Shown piece after piece: positions 1 to 8,085 of a stretch of DNA of 54,903 bases. The DNA is taken from positions 1 to 54,903 of the forward strand of contig JAHHIB010000060.1 of the NCBI GenBank assembly GCA_019359075.1, written 5' to 3'. The notes beneath the pieces are model-generated. The model was given only the letters and a program-made list of their open reading frames with translations, made no database searches and was not told the DNA's origin. This DNA comes from Kalymmatonema hyalinum WJT4-NPBG1. Its GTDB lineage: Bacteria; Cyanobacteriota; Cyanobacteriia; Cyanobacteriales; Nostocaceae. The translations under genes and the position numbers were made by a program. Every line of letters begins with the position of its first letter. The first letter of the stretch is position 1.

Positions 1-837
1 GTCAGAATCTTTGAGCAGTTTGGCAACATCTGGGGCAAAGTTTGTCGCTTTCATCTGCCCCAGTGCCTCTGCTGCGGCACGTTGGACATTCCAGTCAGAA
101 TCTTTGAGCAGTTTGGCAACATCTGGGGCAAAGTTTGTCGCTTTCATCTGCCCCAGTGCCTCTGCTGCGGCACGTTGGACATTCCAGTCAGAATCTTTGA
201 GCAGTTTGGCAACATCTGGGGCAATGTTTGTCGCTTTCATCTGCCCCAGTGCCTCTGCTGCGGCACGTTGGACATTCCAGTCAGAATCTTTGAGCAGTTT
301 GGCAACATCTGGGGCAAAGTTTGTCGCTTTCATCTGCCCCAGTGCCGATGCTGCGGCATAACGGACATCAGAGTCAGAATCTTTGAGCAGTTTGGCAACA
401 TCTGGGGCAAAGTTTGTCGCTTTCATCTGCCCCAGTGCCGATGCTGCGGCATAACGGATATTCCTGTCAGAATCTTTGAGCAGTTTGGCAACATCTGGGG
501 CAAAGTTTGTCGCTTTCATCTGCCCCAGTGCCGATGCTGCGGCACTTTGGACATTCCTGTCAGAATCTTTGAGCAGTTTGGCAACATCTGGGGCAATGTT
601 TGTCGCTTTCATCTGCCCCAGTGCCGATGCTGCGGTATAACGGACATCAGAGTCAGAATCTTTGAGCAGTTTGGCAACATCTAGGGCAAAGTTTGTCGCT
701 TTCATCTGCCCCAGTGCCGATGCTGCGGCACTTTGGACATTCCAGTCAGAATCTTTGAGCAGTTTGGCAACATCTGGGGCAAAGTTTGTCGCTTTCATCT
801 GCCCCAGTGCCGATGCTGCGGCTTGACGGGAAACCCT
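1..837 (-). repeat. 93-bp tandem array encoding HEAT units (about 9 copies)
   Basis: The word gtcagaatctttgagcag recurs at 1, 94, 187, 280, 373, 466, 559, 652 and 745, an exact 93-bp period (31 codons), so every change in copy number stays in frame. Copies differ at only a few sites. A block ending gcacgttggacattcca marks copies 1-3. Variants with ataacgg or actttgg mark copies 4-8, and gcaatgttt appears in copies 3 and 7. The array continues beyond the left edge. The near identity points to recent unequal crossing-over or gene conversion. Confidence 0.95.
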
Positions 838-1149
838 TTTTTCTTTATCGTCGCCCTCTTGAGGTGATAACTGCTTAACCAGTTTATCCACCACATCTTT
901 ATAGTTCTTAATCAGAGACTTGGGGTCATCTAGCTGATATTCTGCCAGCTTTTTCACTGCTTCCAATCTCACCTCAGCATATGGATCTGCCAGCGCTGCA
1001 ACAATGCCATTCATTTCCCAGTCTTGCGGCTTTGGCTTAGGTTCTTCTTCCGCACTCACCCAAGGTAGGGAGAGGAGGAGAACAAGCAAAAGGGTGAGAG
1101 GGAAAAGGAGAAAGGTAAACTTTCTGGTTTTGCGGGGAGTTTTCAGCAT
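1..1149 (-). CDS. Exported HEAT-repeat protein, 3' end outside the window
   Basis: The minus-strand frame is open from an ATG at 1149 to the left edge (383 codons, no stop), so the gene is partial. Residues 1-33 form a basic, hydrophobic signal peptide ending in VSA before EEEP. A helical region of about 100 residues follows (DWEMNGIVAALADPYAEVR), and then at least nine 31-residue HEAT-type units with cores like AAASALGQMK and APDVAKLLKDSD. HEAT solenoids normally mediate protein-protein contacts, as in phycobilin lyase relatives and scaffold proteins. No catalytic motif is visible. The signal peptide implies a periplasmic or surface location. Unit-to-unit identity at DNA level is very high, so copy number is probably unstable. 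The specific function is unknown. Confidence 0.85.
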   Translation of the reverse strand, partial: MLKTPRKTRKFTFLLFPLTLLLVLLLSLPWVSAEEEPKPKPQDWEMNGIVAALADPYAEVRLEAVKKLAEYQLDDPKSLIKNYKDVVDKLVKQLSPQEGDDKEKRVSRQAAASALGQMKATNFAPDVAKLLKDSDWNVQSAAASALGQMKATNFALDVAKLLKDSDSDVRYTAASALGQMKATNIAPDVAKLLKDSDRNVQSAAASALGQMKATNFAPDVAKLLKDSDRNIRYAAASALGQMKATNFAPDVAKLLKDSDSDVRYAAASALGQMKATNFAPDVAKLLKDSDWNVQRAAAEALGQMKATNIAPDVAKLLKDSDWNVQRAAAEALGQMKATNFAPDVAKLLKDSDWNVQRAAAEALGQMKATNFAPDVAKLLKDSD

Positions 1150-1248
1150 GGGGGACACAGCCAGGAAGAGGGGGCGATGCTGCGAGCAGTGGAATTAAGG
1201 CTTAGGCGTTGATGCTTGTATCATAATCTGAGATTAGCTTGAGGGCAC

Positions 1249-1281
1249 AGATCCCCGACTTCTTAAAGAAGTCGGGGATCT
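1249..1281. repeat. 33-bp palindromic dispersed repeat, copy 1
   Basis: This is a perfect palindrome with arms AGATCCCCGACTTCTT and AAGAAGTCGGGGATCT, preceded by cttgagggcac. A second copy with the same left flank lies at 2657-2689. It sits between the divergent HEAT and Rpn genes, so it is not a terminator for either. It is the kind of small mobile palindrome that is abundant in filamentous cyanobacteria. Confidence 0.85.
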
Positions 1282-1322
1282 TGTTGAATAAAATTATATG
1301 GGTGTCAATTAGATTTTAATTT

Positions 1323-2147
1323 GTGAGCTACGATAACGTTTGTAAAATCTTAGCTGAAAAATATCCAACGGATTTTGCGCGTTGGTTGTTAGCGGTTGAA
1401 CCACGAAGCATCGAAGTCTTAAAAACAGAATTGAGCATTGAACCAATTCGCGCTGATTCTTTGACATTTCTGCAAACAGAAAACCGCATTTTACACATCG
1501 AATTTCAAACCATAACAAGGTCTAAAACACCGATTTCTTTTCGGATGTTGGATTATTCCGTCAGATTAATCCGTCAGTATAAAGTCCCTGTCACGCAAGT
1601 CATCATTTTTTTACAACAAACAAATGACGAAATAGCATTCACCGAAGAATATCGCTGTGAAACCACAACTCATCGGTATCGCGTTTTGCGGATGTGGGAA
1701 CAAGATTCAGTGCAATTTCTCAACAATCCTGCACTCTTACCGTTAGCACCGTTAACGCAAACAAACTCACCACAAAGGTTATTATCGCAGGTTGCCCAGA
1801 GTGTTGCTAGAATTTCGGATAGGGAGACGAGGCAGAATATTGCAGCTTACACAGGGATATTAGCGGGTTTGAAATTTGAGAAAAACTTGATTCGTCAATT
1901 TTTGAGCGAGGATGTTATGCAAGAGTCAGTGATTTATCAGGATATTTTGCAGAAGGGAGAACAGAAGGGAGAACTTAGATTCTGTCTGTCTTTACTTGAT
2001 GAACGCTTTGGTGAAATTGATTCGTCAATTATTGAGCGAGTTCAAGTTTTCAATAAAGAACAGTTAGAAGCTTTAGGTAGAGCGCTTTTTAGAATGTCAT
2101 CAATAGCTGATTTAGTGACTTGGCTAGACGAACAGGAAAGCAATTAA
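1323..2147 (+). CDS. Rpn-family PD-(D/E)XK nuclease / putative transposase with DUF4351-like C-terminus
   Basis: The 274-residue protein has the pattern of cyanobacterial Rpn (recombination-promoting nuclease) or 'PDDEXK transposase' proteins. Asp45 (RADSLTF) and the E-x-Q motif at Glu60-Gln62 (LHIEFQ) form the nuclease core. RMLDYSVRLIRQY follows, and the C-terminus has the DUF4351-type helical signature LSLLDERFGEIDSSIIERV. The start codon is GTG, and no better upstream start is visible. Rpn proteins cleave DNA and stimulate RecA-independent recombination in Escherichia coli. In cyanobacteria they form very large paralogous families of unknown role. The gene is flanked by two copies of the same 33-bp palindrome. 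Confidence 0.8.
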   Translation: MSYDNVCKILAEKYPTDFARWLLAVEPRSIEVLKTELSIEPIRADSLTFLQTENRILHIEFQTITRSKTPISFRMLDYSVRLIRQYKVPVTQVIIFLQQTNDEIAFTEEYRCETTTHRYRVLRMWEQDSVQFLNNPALLPLAPLTQTNSPQRLLSQVAQSVARISDRETRQNIAAYTGILAGLKFEKNLIRQFLSEDVMQESVIYQDILQKGEQKGELRFCLSLLDERFGEIDSSIIERVQVFNKEQLEALGRALFRMSSIADLVTWLDEQESN

Positions 2148-2176
2148 CTTCTAGATAGTTAAATATTCGACCTTGC

Positions 2177-2281
2177 CTCGTTCCCAGCCTGAGGCTGGGA
2201 ATGCATACTGGAAGGCTCTTGCCTTCCTTACTTGCGGCAGAGCCGCTTAAACCGCATTTCCAGGTAGAACCTGGAAACGAG
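2177..2281. repeat. 105-bp imperfect inverted-repeat element
   Basis: The outer arms are CTCGTTCCCAG...GGGAATGC on the left and GCATTTCCAG...GGAAACGAG on the right, each with its own internal hairpin (CCCAGCCTGAGGCTGGG and CCAGGTAGAACCTGG). It contains no ORF. This is a typical cyanobacterial dispersed structured repeat, located 30 bp after the Rpn stop codon. Confidence 0.75.
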
Positions 2282-2296
2282 ATTTCACAAGAATTT

Positions 2297-2335
2297 TGGC
2301 TTAAGTTGACACGTATGAGCATGCTGTGCGCCTAC
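2297..2335. repeat. Solo end of the MITE family seen whole at 4195-4430
   Basis: The stretch from ttggcttaagttgacac to gctgtgcgcctacc matches the right terminal arm of the 236-bp element at 4195-4430 (ctttaagttgacac...gctgtgcccctacg) with a few differences. No matching left arm is seen nearby, so this looks like a degraded or solo end. Confidence 0.55.
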
Positions 2336-2354
2336 CTTGTGGTGTTTCGAGCTT

Positions 2355-2540
2355 GGAACTCGGAACTTCGACCTCTGAACACGGAACTTCGACCTCTGAA
2401 CACGGAACTTCGACCTCTGAACACGGAACTTCAACCTCAGAACATGAAACTCCAGCCTCAGAACATGAAACTCCAGCCTCAGAACTCGAAACTCCACTCT
2501 CAGAAGCTCAAACTTCACCCTCAGAACTCGAAACGTCAAC
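2355..2540. repeat. 21-bp tandem repeat, probably non-coding
   Basis: The unit ggaacttcgacctctgaacac (21 bp) is repeated about nine times and decays towards the 3' side (cggaacttcgacctc, then tgaaactccagcctc, then cgaaactccactctc). Because 21 is a multiple of 3 and the unit lacks stops, frames on both strands stay open and give artificial heptad-like translations. None has a convincing start or a recognisable fold. It is best read as a cyanobacterial STRR/LTRR-type repeat. Confidence 0.7.
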
Positions 2541-2656
2541 TTTTCAACCTGAGAAATCTCTTTTATTGCTTTGTTGACGAAGCAATTTGCTGCTTTACCC
2601 AAGCACGAAAAGCGCGGGTTGTTGCCATTTCTCCATTCTTTTTAACTTGAGGGCAC

Positions 2657-2689
2657 AGATCCCCGACTTCTTTAAGAAGTCGGGGATCT
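2657..2689. repeat. 33-bp palindromic dispersed repeat, copy 2
   Basis: It is nearly identical to the palindrome at 1249-1281, in the same orientation and with the same left flank (cttgagggcacagatcccc). It lies 11 bp beyond the stop codon of the minus-strand tldD gene. The transcript side lacks a U-run, so a terminator role is not supported by sequence. Confidence 0.85.
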
Positions 2690-2700
2690 GGTTTTTCCCT

Positions 2701-4128
2701 CTAAGCCGCTTCTCCCCCGACAACCACGTCACGAATCCGCAAACTGGGACCACCGCAACCTACAGCCAAGCCATTTTGCCCACCCTTCCCGCAACCGCCA
2801 GACTCATCCCAGTAAAAGTCATCGCCGATCGCCTCAATATCCGCTAAAGTTTGAAAAACATTCCCTGAAAGCGTCACATCCTTCACTGGTTCGGCAATCT
2901 TGCCGTTTCTAATCATCCACGCTTCCCCAGCGCTAAAGGTGAACATTTCCCCATTCGTCATTCCACCCAACCAGTTACGCGCATAAACTCCTTCTTTTAT
3001 ACCGCCGAATAACTCCGCAACAGGCGTTTTTCCACGTTCAATCCAGGTATTCGTCATCCGTACAATCGGCGGATAGTGATAACTGAGACATCTGGCATTG
3101 CCCGTTGGTGCTTCGCCTAATTTGCCAGCCGTTTCGCGGGAATGCAAACGTCCTATCAGAACCCCATCTTTAATGACTTGCGTTGTGGTTGCAGGTGTAC
3201 CTTCATCATCGTAAAAATAGCTGCCGCGATGTCCTTGTGGCGCAGCACCATCAAAAATCTGCAATTCTTTGGGACCAAACCGCCGCCCGAGAGTCATCAC
3301 TTCTAACAAATCCGGGTTTTCGTAAGCCATGTCTGCTTCCGAAAGATGCCCAAAGGCTTCATGAACAAATAACCCTGTGAGAATGGGGTCAATCACCACA
3401 GTGTAGGTATTGCCTTTTACCGATGGCAGAGATAAAGCTGCAACTGCCCTTTGTGCCGCCTCTTTGACTTGTTCATCCAAACCCATCAAATCTTCAAACG
3501 CTTTACGCGAACCAGTCGTTTCCCGTCCAGTTTGCACAGTTTCGCCGTTTTTCGCCGTGGCGGCAAAGCGCATTTCCATATCCACCCAAGATTGCTCAAT
3601 GAAACTGCCTTCACTGGTAGCAAGGATAACTCTTTGGGCGCTGTCTTCATAACGGACAGAGGTGGTGGTAATGCGGCTGTCAACACTTTTGAGTAATTCT
3701 GTGTAGCGATCGCACAATTCTTTTTTCTTTTTCAGCGAAATCTGCCGGGGGTCAGTTCCAGTCAATGGAATCTTGCATACTGTTTGCACTATGTCAACTG
3801 GTGCAAGGATAGTTTCTTCATCACCCACAATCTTGGCTGCGGCGATCGCTTCTTCTATGCGATCGCTAATTGTCGAAAGCTGGTTAAAGCTACTAAACCC
3901 CCATCCACCTTTGTAACAGGCGCGAATCTGTCCACCAATGGAAATACCTTCGCTGAGGGTTTCTACTTTGTCGCCACGCAACAAGATATCAGTTCCTTCG
4001 GCTTCTTCAAGGCGAATCATCAGATAATCTACACGGGATGAATAGCGCTTAAGTAGGTCAGAAAGCACATTTTGAACGTCAGCAAGTAAGGTCTGCATTT
4101 GTGAGAGAGGAACAATGAGGAACTGCAT
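2701..4128 (-). CDS. tldD: TldD family metalloprotease subunit
   Basis: This 475-residue protein is the full length usual for TldD. The zinc motif HEAFGH lies at about residues 256-261, followed by LSEAD and the downstream block GHRGSYFYDDEGTPA typical of TldD. The C-terminus carries the conserved glycine-rich GGCGKGGQNGLAVGCGGP. TldD works with TldE/PmbA as a heterodimeric protease that degrades unstructured peptides and, in some bacteria, matures modified peptides. The partner (52221-53552) is in the same window but not adjacent. Two in-frame Met codons (4128 and 4098) could start it. Neither has a clear Shine-Dalgarno sequence, and the longer form is given. The protein is expected to be cytoplasmic. 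Confidence 0.93.
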   Translation of the reverse strand: MQFLIVPLSQMQTLLADVQNVLSDLLKRYSSRVDYLMIRLEEAEGTDILLRGDKVETLSEGISIGGQIRACYKGGWGFSSFNQLSTISDRIEEAIAAAKIVGDEETILAPVDIVQTVCKIPLTGTDPRQISLKKKKELCDRYTELLKSVDSRITTTSVRYEDSAQRVILATSEGSFIEQSWVDMEMRFAATAKNGETVQTGRETTGSRKAFEDLMGLDEQVKEAAQRAVAALSLPSVKGNTYTVVIDPILTGLFVHEAFGHLSEADMAYENPDLLEVMTLGRRFGPKELQIFDGAAPQGHRGSYFYDDEGTPATTTQVIKDGVLIGRLHSRETAGKLGEAPTGNARCLSYHYPPIVRMTNTWIERGKTPVAELFGGIKEGVYARNWLGGMTNGEMFTFSAGEAWMIRNGKIAEPVKDVTLSGNVFQTLADIEAIGDDFYWDESGGCGKGGQNGLAVGCGGPSLRIRDVVVGGEAA

Positions 4129-4194
4129 TCATTGTGCAATTACGCGGGTATGACCTGCCACTGAATCAAAGAACTCTTTTAATATGGCGCGTTT

Positions 4195-4430
4195 GTAGGG
4201 GCATAGAGCATTGCTTATACGTGTCAACATAAGCAAGAAGTCATTATTGACAAGCATTTGAGGATTTTTCAATGTACCATCTAGATTTTCGATCCCCCCT
4301 TAATCCCCCCTTTTTAAGGGGGGAAATAAAATTTTAGCCCCCTTTTTAAGGGGGTTGGGGGATCTAAAACGATGGTAAATTCAGTGTTTGAGCTTTAAGT
4401 TGACACCCATGAGCAATGCTGTGCCCCTAC
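4195..4430. mobile_element. 236-bp MITE-like element forming one long imperfect hairpin
   Basis: The ends are GTAGGGGC on the left and GCCCCTAC on the right. Homology between the arms extends inward (agcattgctta...gtgtcaac against gttgacac...gagcaatgct) and continues through accatc...gatcccccc to the centre, where CCCCCTTTTTAAGGGGG-type hairpins meet. There is no ORF and no transposase gene in the window with these ends. No clear target-site duplication is visible. It occupies most of the 417-bp gap between tldD and the DUF2079 gene, and a solo end lies at 2297-2335. Confidence 0.7.
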
Positions 4431-4545
4431 GATCTACTGTCGATGCGTCTTTGCGTCAAACTTCAAATCCCTGCTAGAGTGTGTGGAAATCAAGGTTCTA
4501 CAATAAAGTTTTTCCCCCGTTTACCTAAACCAGGGTAAGTGAGTA

Positions 4546-6192
4546 ATGTTGTCAAAATTACGAAAAAACCTGCGAATCATCCCATTAAAGTTGGGGGCAA
4601 GCACTGCTGGTAAGGTGTTACCACTGGTAGCAGTGTTCTTTGTCCTTTGTCTAGTCATTACCTTAAATCGTTACTACAGTTTCTACGCCTCTTTCGACCA
4701 AGGAATTTTTAACCAAGTTTTTTGGAATAACCTCCACGGTCGATTCTTTCAAAGTTCGCTTTCTTCAAGCCTTTCCACCAATGTTGTTCACGCTGGAGAA
4801 GTTGCGACAGTTTATTATCACAGACTCGGTCAACACTTTACCCCAGCCTTGTTACTTTGGCTACCAATATATGCATTGTTTCCTTCTCCTGCAACTCTAG
4901 CTGTTCTACAGGTTATATTTATCACTGCGGCTGGTTTGGTTTTGTATGTGCTAGCACGACTGTATGTGCAACCACCATTAGCAGTAATGCTGACTCTCAG
5001 CTTTTACGCCGCCAACGCTGTTCTTGGTCCCACCTTCAGTAACTTTCATGACATTAGCCAAATTCCGTTGTTTGTCTTTGGGTTGTTACTGGCAATGGAA
5101 AAACGCTGGTGGTGGCTGTTTTGGGTGCTAGCAGTTTTGATTTTGGCAGTTCGGGAAGATGCTGGTATAAATTTATTTGGTGTTGGCGTTTACATGGTTT
5201 TGAGCAAACGCTTTCCCCGCGCTGGACTGGCTGCTTGCACTCTCAGCTTTGGTTATATGTTGCTCCTCACCAATGCAATTATGCCGCTGTTTTCTGAAGA
5301 TATTTCACGGCGGTTTATGTTAGAACGGTTTGGGCAATTTGCAGATGGCGATGAAGCTTCCACCCTGGAAATTATTTGGGGGATGATTAGCAACCCTTGG
5401 CGACTTATTGTAGAATTGGTTACACCTGTAGACCGCACAATCAAGTATTTACTCGGTCAATGGTTACCATTGGCGTTTGTGCCTGCTATTGCTCCTGCAT
5501 CTTGGATGATAGCTGGCTTCCCTCTGCTAAAACTCTTTTTAGGACAGGGAGAGACGGTGCTAGCCATCAATGTTCGCTATGCTTTAACCGTAGTTCCTGG
5601 ACTATTTTACGGGGCAATTCTTTGGTGGTCGCAGCATCCAAAAAGATTTAAACTCTCATTTCGCCGTTTTTGGATAGCCTGTATTAGTCTTTCTTTATTA
5701 TTTTCCTTTACTTCCAGCAGTTCTAGCTTAAATAGAGCATTTTATTTTCTCTTACCAGATTCGTTTAATCCTTTGGTATATGTATCTTTGCCTCAACAAT
5801 GGCGTCATGTATCGCAGTTTCGCCCAATGCTTGCACAGATCCCACCAGATGCTAGCGTCTCTGCAACCACTTACCTTGTCCCTCATCTTTCCAGTCGCCG
5901 CGAAATTATTCGCTTACCTGCACTGGAACTGCGAAACGATGCACGGCAGGTGATAAAAGTGGATTATGCGATCGCAGACCTTTGGCAGTTGCAACAGTAT
6001 CAACCAGCGTTTAAGGAAGAGCGTAATCTTTTACGGGAATTTGTACAACTGTTTGATCAACTGACGAAGACTCAGGAATATGAAATTATTGACTTTAGAG
6101 ATGGCGTCATTTTACTCAAGCGCGCTGCTACTCCTGATCCACAAGCCACAGCAGCTTGGTTAGCCTTTCGCGAACAGCTTGGCAAAGAATGA
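4546..6192 (+). CDS. DUF2079 polytopic membrane protein (GT-C-like)
   Basis: The 548-residue protein has about ten hydrophobic segments, starting at residues 24-42 (LPLVAVFFVLCLVITL). The DUF2079 hallmark FDQGIFNQ follows the first membrane segment, and GQHFTPALLLWLPIYALFPS and FSNFHDISQIPL come next. DUF2079 proteins resemble GT-C glycosyltransferases that use lipid-linked sugars, but no member is characterised well enough to name a substrate. The non-membranous C-terminal stretch (about residues 425-548) probably faces the periplasm. The next gene downstream encodes a cytoplasmic GT4 glycosyltransferase, so a shared envelope-polysaccharide role is possible but inferred. The start is the first ATG after a gtaagtgagta stretch. 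Confidence 0.85.
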   Translation: MLSKLRKNLRIIPLKLGASTAGKVLPLVAVFFVLCLVITLNRYYSFYASFDQGIFNQVFWNNLHGRFFQSSLSSSLSTNVVHAGEVATVYYHRLGQHFTPALLLWLPIYALFPSPATLAVLQVIFITAAGLVLYVLARLYVQPPLAVMLTLSFYAANAVLGPTFSNFHDISQIPLFVFGLLLAMEKRWWWLFWVLAVLILAVREDAGINLFGVGVYMVLSKRFPRAGLAACTLSFGYMLLLTNAIMPLFSEDISRRFMLERFGQFADGDEASTLEIIWGMISNPWRLIVELVTPVDRTIKYLLGQWLPLAFVPAIAPASWMIAGFPLLKLFLGQGETVLAINVRYALTVVPGLFYGAILWWSQHPKRFKLSFRRFWIACISLSLLFSFTSSSSSLNRAFYFLLPDSFNPLVYVSLPQQWRHVSQFRPMLAQIPPDASVSATTYLVPHLSSRREIIRLPALELRNDARQVIKVDYAIADLWQLQQYQPAFKEERNLLREFVQLFDQLTKTQEYEIIDFRDGVILLKRAATPDPQATAAWLAFREQLGKE

Positions 6193-6278
6193 AGAGGAAA
6201 GAGGGAAGAATAGAAGTCACAATACAGCAATTCTTGAGTCAGAACAACTCCATCGATGAAAGACACAGGTTAAGAACC

Positions 6279-6326
6279 AGGAGTCAAGAAACTATTCTGA
6301 ATTCTGACTTCTGAGTTCTGACTCCT
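6279..6326 (+). repeat. Heptamer-type repeat hairpin downstream of the DUF2079 gene
   Basis: The arms AGGAGTCAAGAA (6279-6290) and TTCTGACTCCT (6316-6326) pair around degenerate ttctgac/ttctgag heptamers. A short T-rich tail follows. It could act as a weak terminator for the upstream gene, but it belongs to a widespread cyanobacterial repeat type, so the function is uncertain. The rest of the 285-bp gap (6193-6477) holds only AT-rich sequence that must carry the promoter of the next gene. Confidence 0.45.
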
Positions 6327-6477
6327 TCTTTCAAAATGTCTCTACCATTACTTTTTGCCGAAGAATATTAAAAAAATCAAAAAATTTCCATTTAGGTACT
6401 TGTAATAGTAGCCAAACTTGTATCTTGAGATAAATGTAAAAGATTAGAGATTTGTAAAGGGCTAGGCATAGAAATAT

Positions 6478-7668
6478 ATGAAGATATTGGTATTAAGTTG
6501 GGAATTTCCGCCTCGGATAGTTGGGGGAATTGCTCGTCATGTAGGAGAGTTATACCCGGAACTTGTCAAGCTAGGACATGAAATCCACTTGATTACACCA
6601 GAGTTTGGTCATGCACCAATGTATGAAGTGGTTGAGGGAGTACGGGTACATCGCGTACCTGTGGCTCCTGCTAACGACTTTTTCCACTGGGTCGTCAATT
6701 TGAACGACAGCATGGGGCATCACGGCGGTAAGCTGATGCTAGAGGAAGGATCATTTGATATCATTCACGCACATGATTGGCTCGTTGGGGATGCAGCGAT
6801 CGCCCTCAAGCACAACTTTAAAGTCCCCCTCATTGCAACTATTCACGCAACTGAACACGGGCGTCATAACGGTATTAAGACTGATACGCATCGTTATATT
6901 AGTAGCAAAGAAACACTGTTGGCTTTCAACGCTTGGCGGATTATCGTTTGCACCGACTATATGCGCCGGGAAGTAGAACGGGCGCTACAAGCTCCGTGGG
7001 ATAAAGTAGATGTTATTTATAACGGTATCCGACCAGAAAAGAAACAGCACCACGAAGATTTTCACGCTCAGGATTTTCGTCGCCAATTTGCCGAAGACAG
7101 CGAGAAAATCGTTTACTATGTCGGTCGCATGACTTATGAAAAAGGTGTATCTATATTGCTAAGCGCTGCTCCCAAGGTGCTGTGGGAGATGGGGGGTTAC
7201 GTTAAGTTTGTTATTATCGGTGGCGGCAATACCGACCATCTCAAAAAGCAAGCTTGGGATCTGGGAATTTCGCACAAGTGCTATTTTACGGGTTTTATCT
7301 CAGATGAGTACTTAGATAAATTTCAAACAGTCGCTGACTGTGCTGTTTTCCCCAGTCTCTATGAACCCTTTGGTATCGTTGCATTAGAAAGCTTTGCCTC
7401 TCGCGTTCCCGTGGTTGTTTCTGATACTGGTGGTTTCCCAGAAGTTGTGCAACACACCAAAACAGGCATAGTGACCTACACAAACAATCCGGATTCTCTA
7501 GCTTGGGGTATTTTAGAAGTGTTGAAAAATCCAGCTTATCGACAATGGCTAACTGATAACGCTTATGAGGATTTAGAAAGACGCTTCAGTTGGTCTAAAT
7601 TAGCCAAGCAGACTGAAGACGTGTACAAGCAGGTAGTGCAAGAGCGATCGCAAGTCGCTTGGTTATAG
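6478..7668 (+). CDS. Family 4 glycosyltransferase (glycogen synthase-like GT4)
   Basis: The 396-residue protein is a complete GT-B fold enzyme. The N-terminal Rossmann half starts MKILVLSWEFPP with GGIARH at residues 16-21 (donor loop). HAHDW and ATIHATEHGRH are typical of starch/glycogen-synthase-like GT4 enzymes. The C-terminal half has YVGRMTYEKG, the E-x7-E motif EPFGIVALE and VVVSDTGGFPE. It should transfer a sugar from a nucleotide-sugar donor to an unknown acceptor (glycogen, polysaccharide or glycolipid). It has no signal peptide or membrane helix. A MITE begins 3 bp after its stop codon. Confidence 0.9.
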   Translation: MKILVLSWEFPPRIVGGIARHVGELYPELVKLGHEIHLITPEFGHAPMYEVVEGVRVHRVPVAPANDFFHWVVNLNDSMGHHGGKLMLEEGSFDIIHAHDWLVGDAAIALKHNFKVPLIATIHATEHGRHNGIKTDTHRYISSKETLLAFNAWRIIVCTDYMRREVERALQAPWDKVDVIYNGIRPEKKQHHEDFHAQDFRRQFAEDSEKIVYYVGRMTYEKGVSILLSAAPKVLWEMGGYVKFVIIGGGNTDHLKKQAWDLGISHKCYFTGFISDEYLDKFQTVADCAVFPSLYEPFGIVALESFASRVPVVVSDTGGFPEVVQHTKTGIVTYTNNPDSLAWGILEVLKNPAYRQWLTDNAYEDLERRFSWSKLAKQTEDVYKQVVQERSQVAWL

Positions 7669-7670
7669 GT

Positions 7671-7812
7671 CAATACGGTTCAGTTAAGGATTCTTGGTGA
7701 TAGCGAAGCGTGGCACGAATGTGCCATAGATTGTACACGTGTAGAAACGTTGCATCCAACGTCTCTACATTGACGTCTTCATAACGGTTTTGGTCTTATC
7801 TGAACTGTATTG
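7671..7812. mobile_element. 142-bp MITE-like element with CAATACGGTTCAG ends
   Basis: The left end CAATACGGTTCAGTTAAG and the right end CTTATCTGAACTGTATTG are imperfect terminal inverted repeats. The interior carries a palindrome of the gtagagacgttgca type (7740-7769) that also occurs in degraded form at 28279-28306 and 54676-54700. There is no ORF. The element starts 3 bp after the GT4 stop codon, so it probably supplies the 3' end of that transcript. The rest of the gap to 8085 is AT-rich with no gene. Confidence 0.65.
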
Positions 7813-8085
7813 GGCTATAAAGTTCTTTGGAGTAGTGAAAGAATACTGAGCAGGTTATTGCAATTGAGTATTGGTCGAAATTTTGGCTTAGGGGTATTTG
7901 CGGTTTTAGTTAGTTTGATGAGATACCAGAGGTAGAGTTATTGGTGAAACGTTTTGGCAAAAAGCGGAACCAATAGCAGAAGATTTTCATCAATCAGCGT
8001 TGTCTAATAAATCTGATCTACAGACATAGCATCTTAAGTCTCTACAACACGTCTACTCTAGAAGAACAACTGGAAAGCAGACATC

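Noticed and set aside
11-684. Plus-strand open frames across the 93-bp array
   Set aside because: They are shadows of the minus-strand HEAT gene, which has a signal peptide, a start and a domain match. A stop-free 93-bp unit opens several frames.
1-837. CRISPR-like array
   Set aside because: Units are contiguous 93-bp coding repeats with no unique spacers. The same applies to the 63-bp array at 37250-38095 and the 21-bp array at 2355-2540.
2201-2650. 149-codon plus-strand frame across the 21-bp repeat
   Set aside because: It spans two unrelated dispersed repeats, has no start signal, and its heptads come only from the repeat period.
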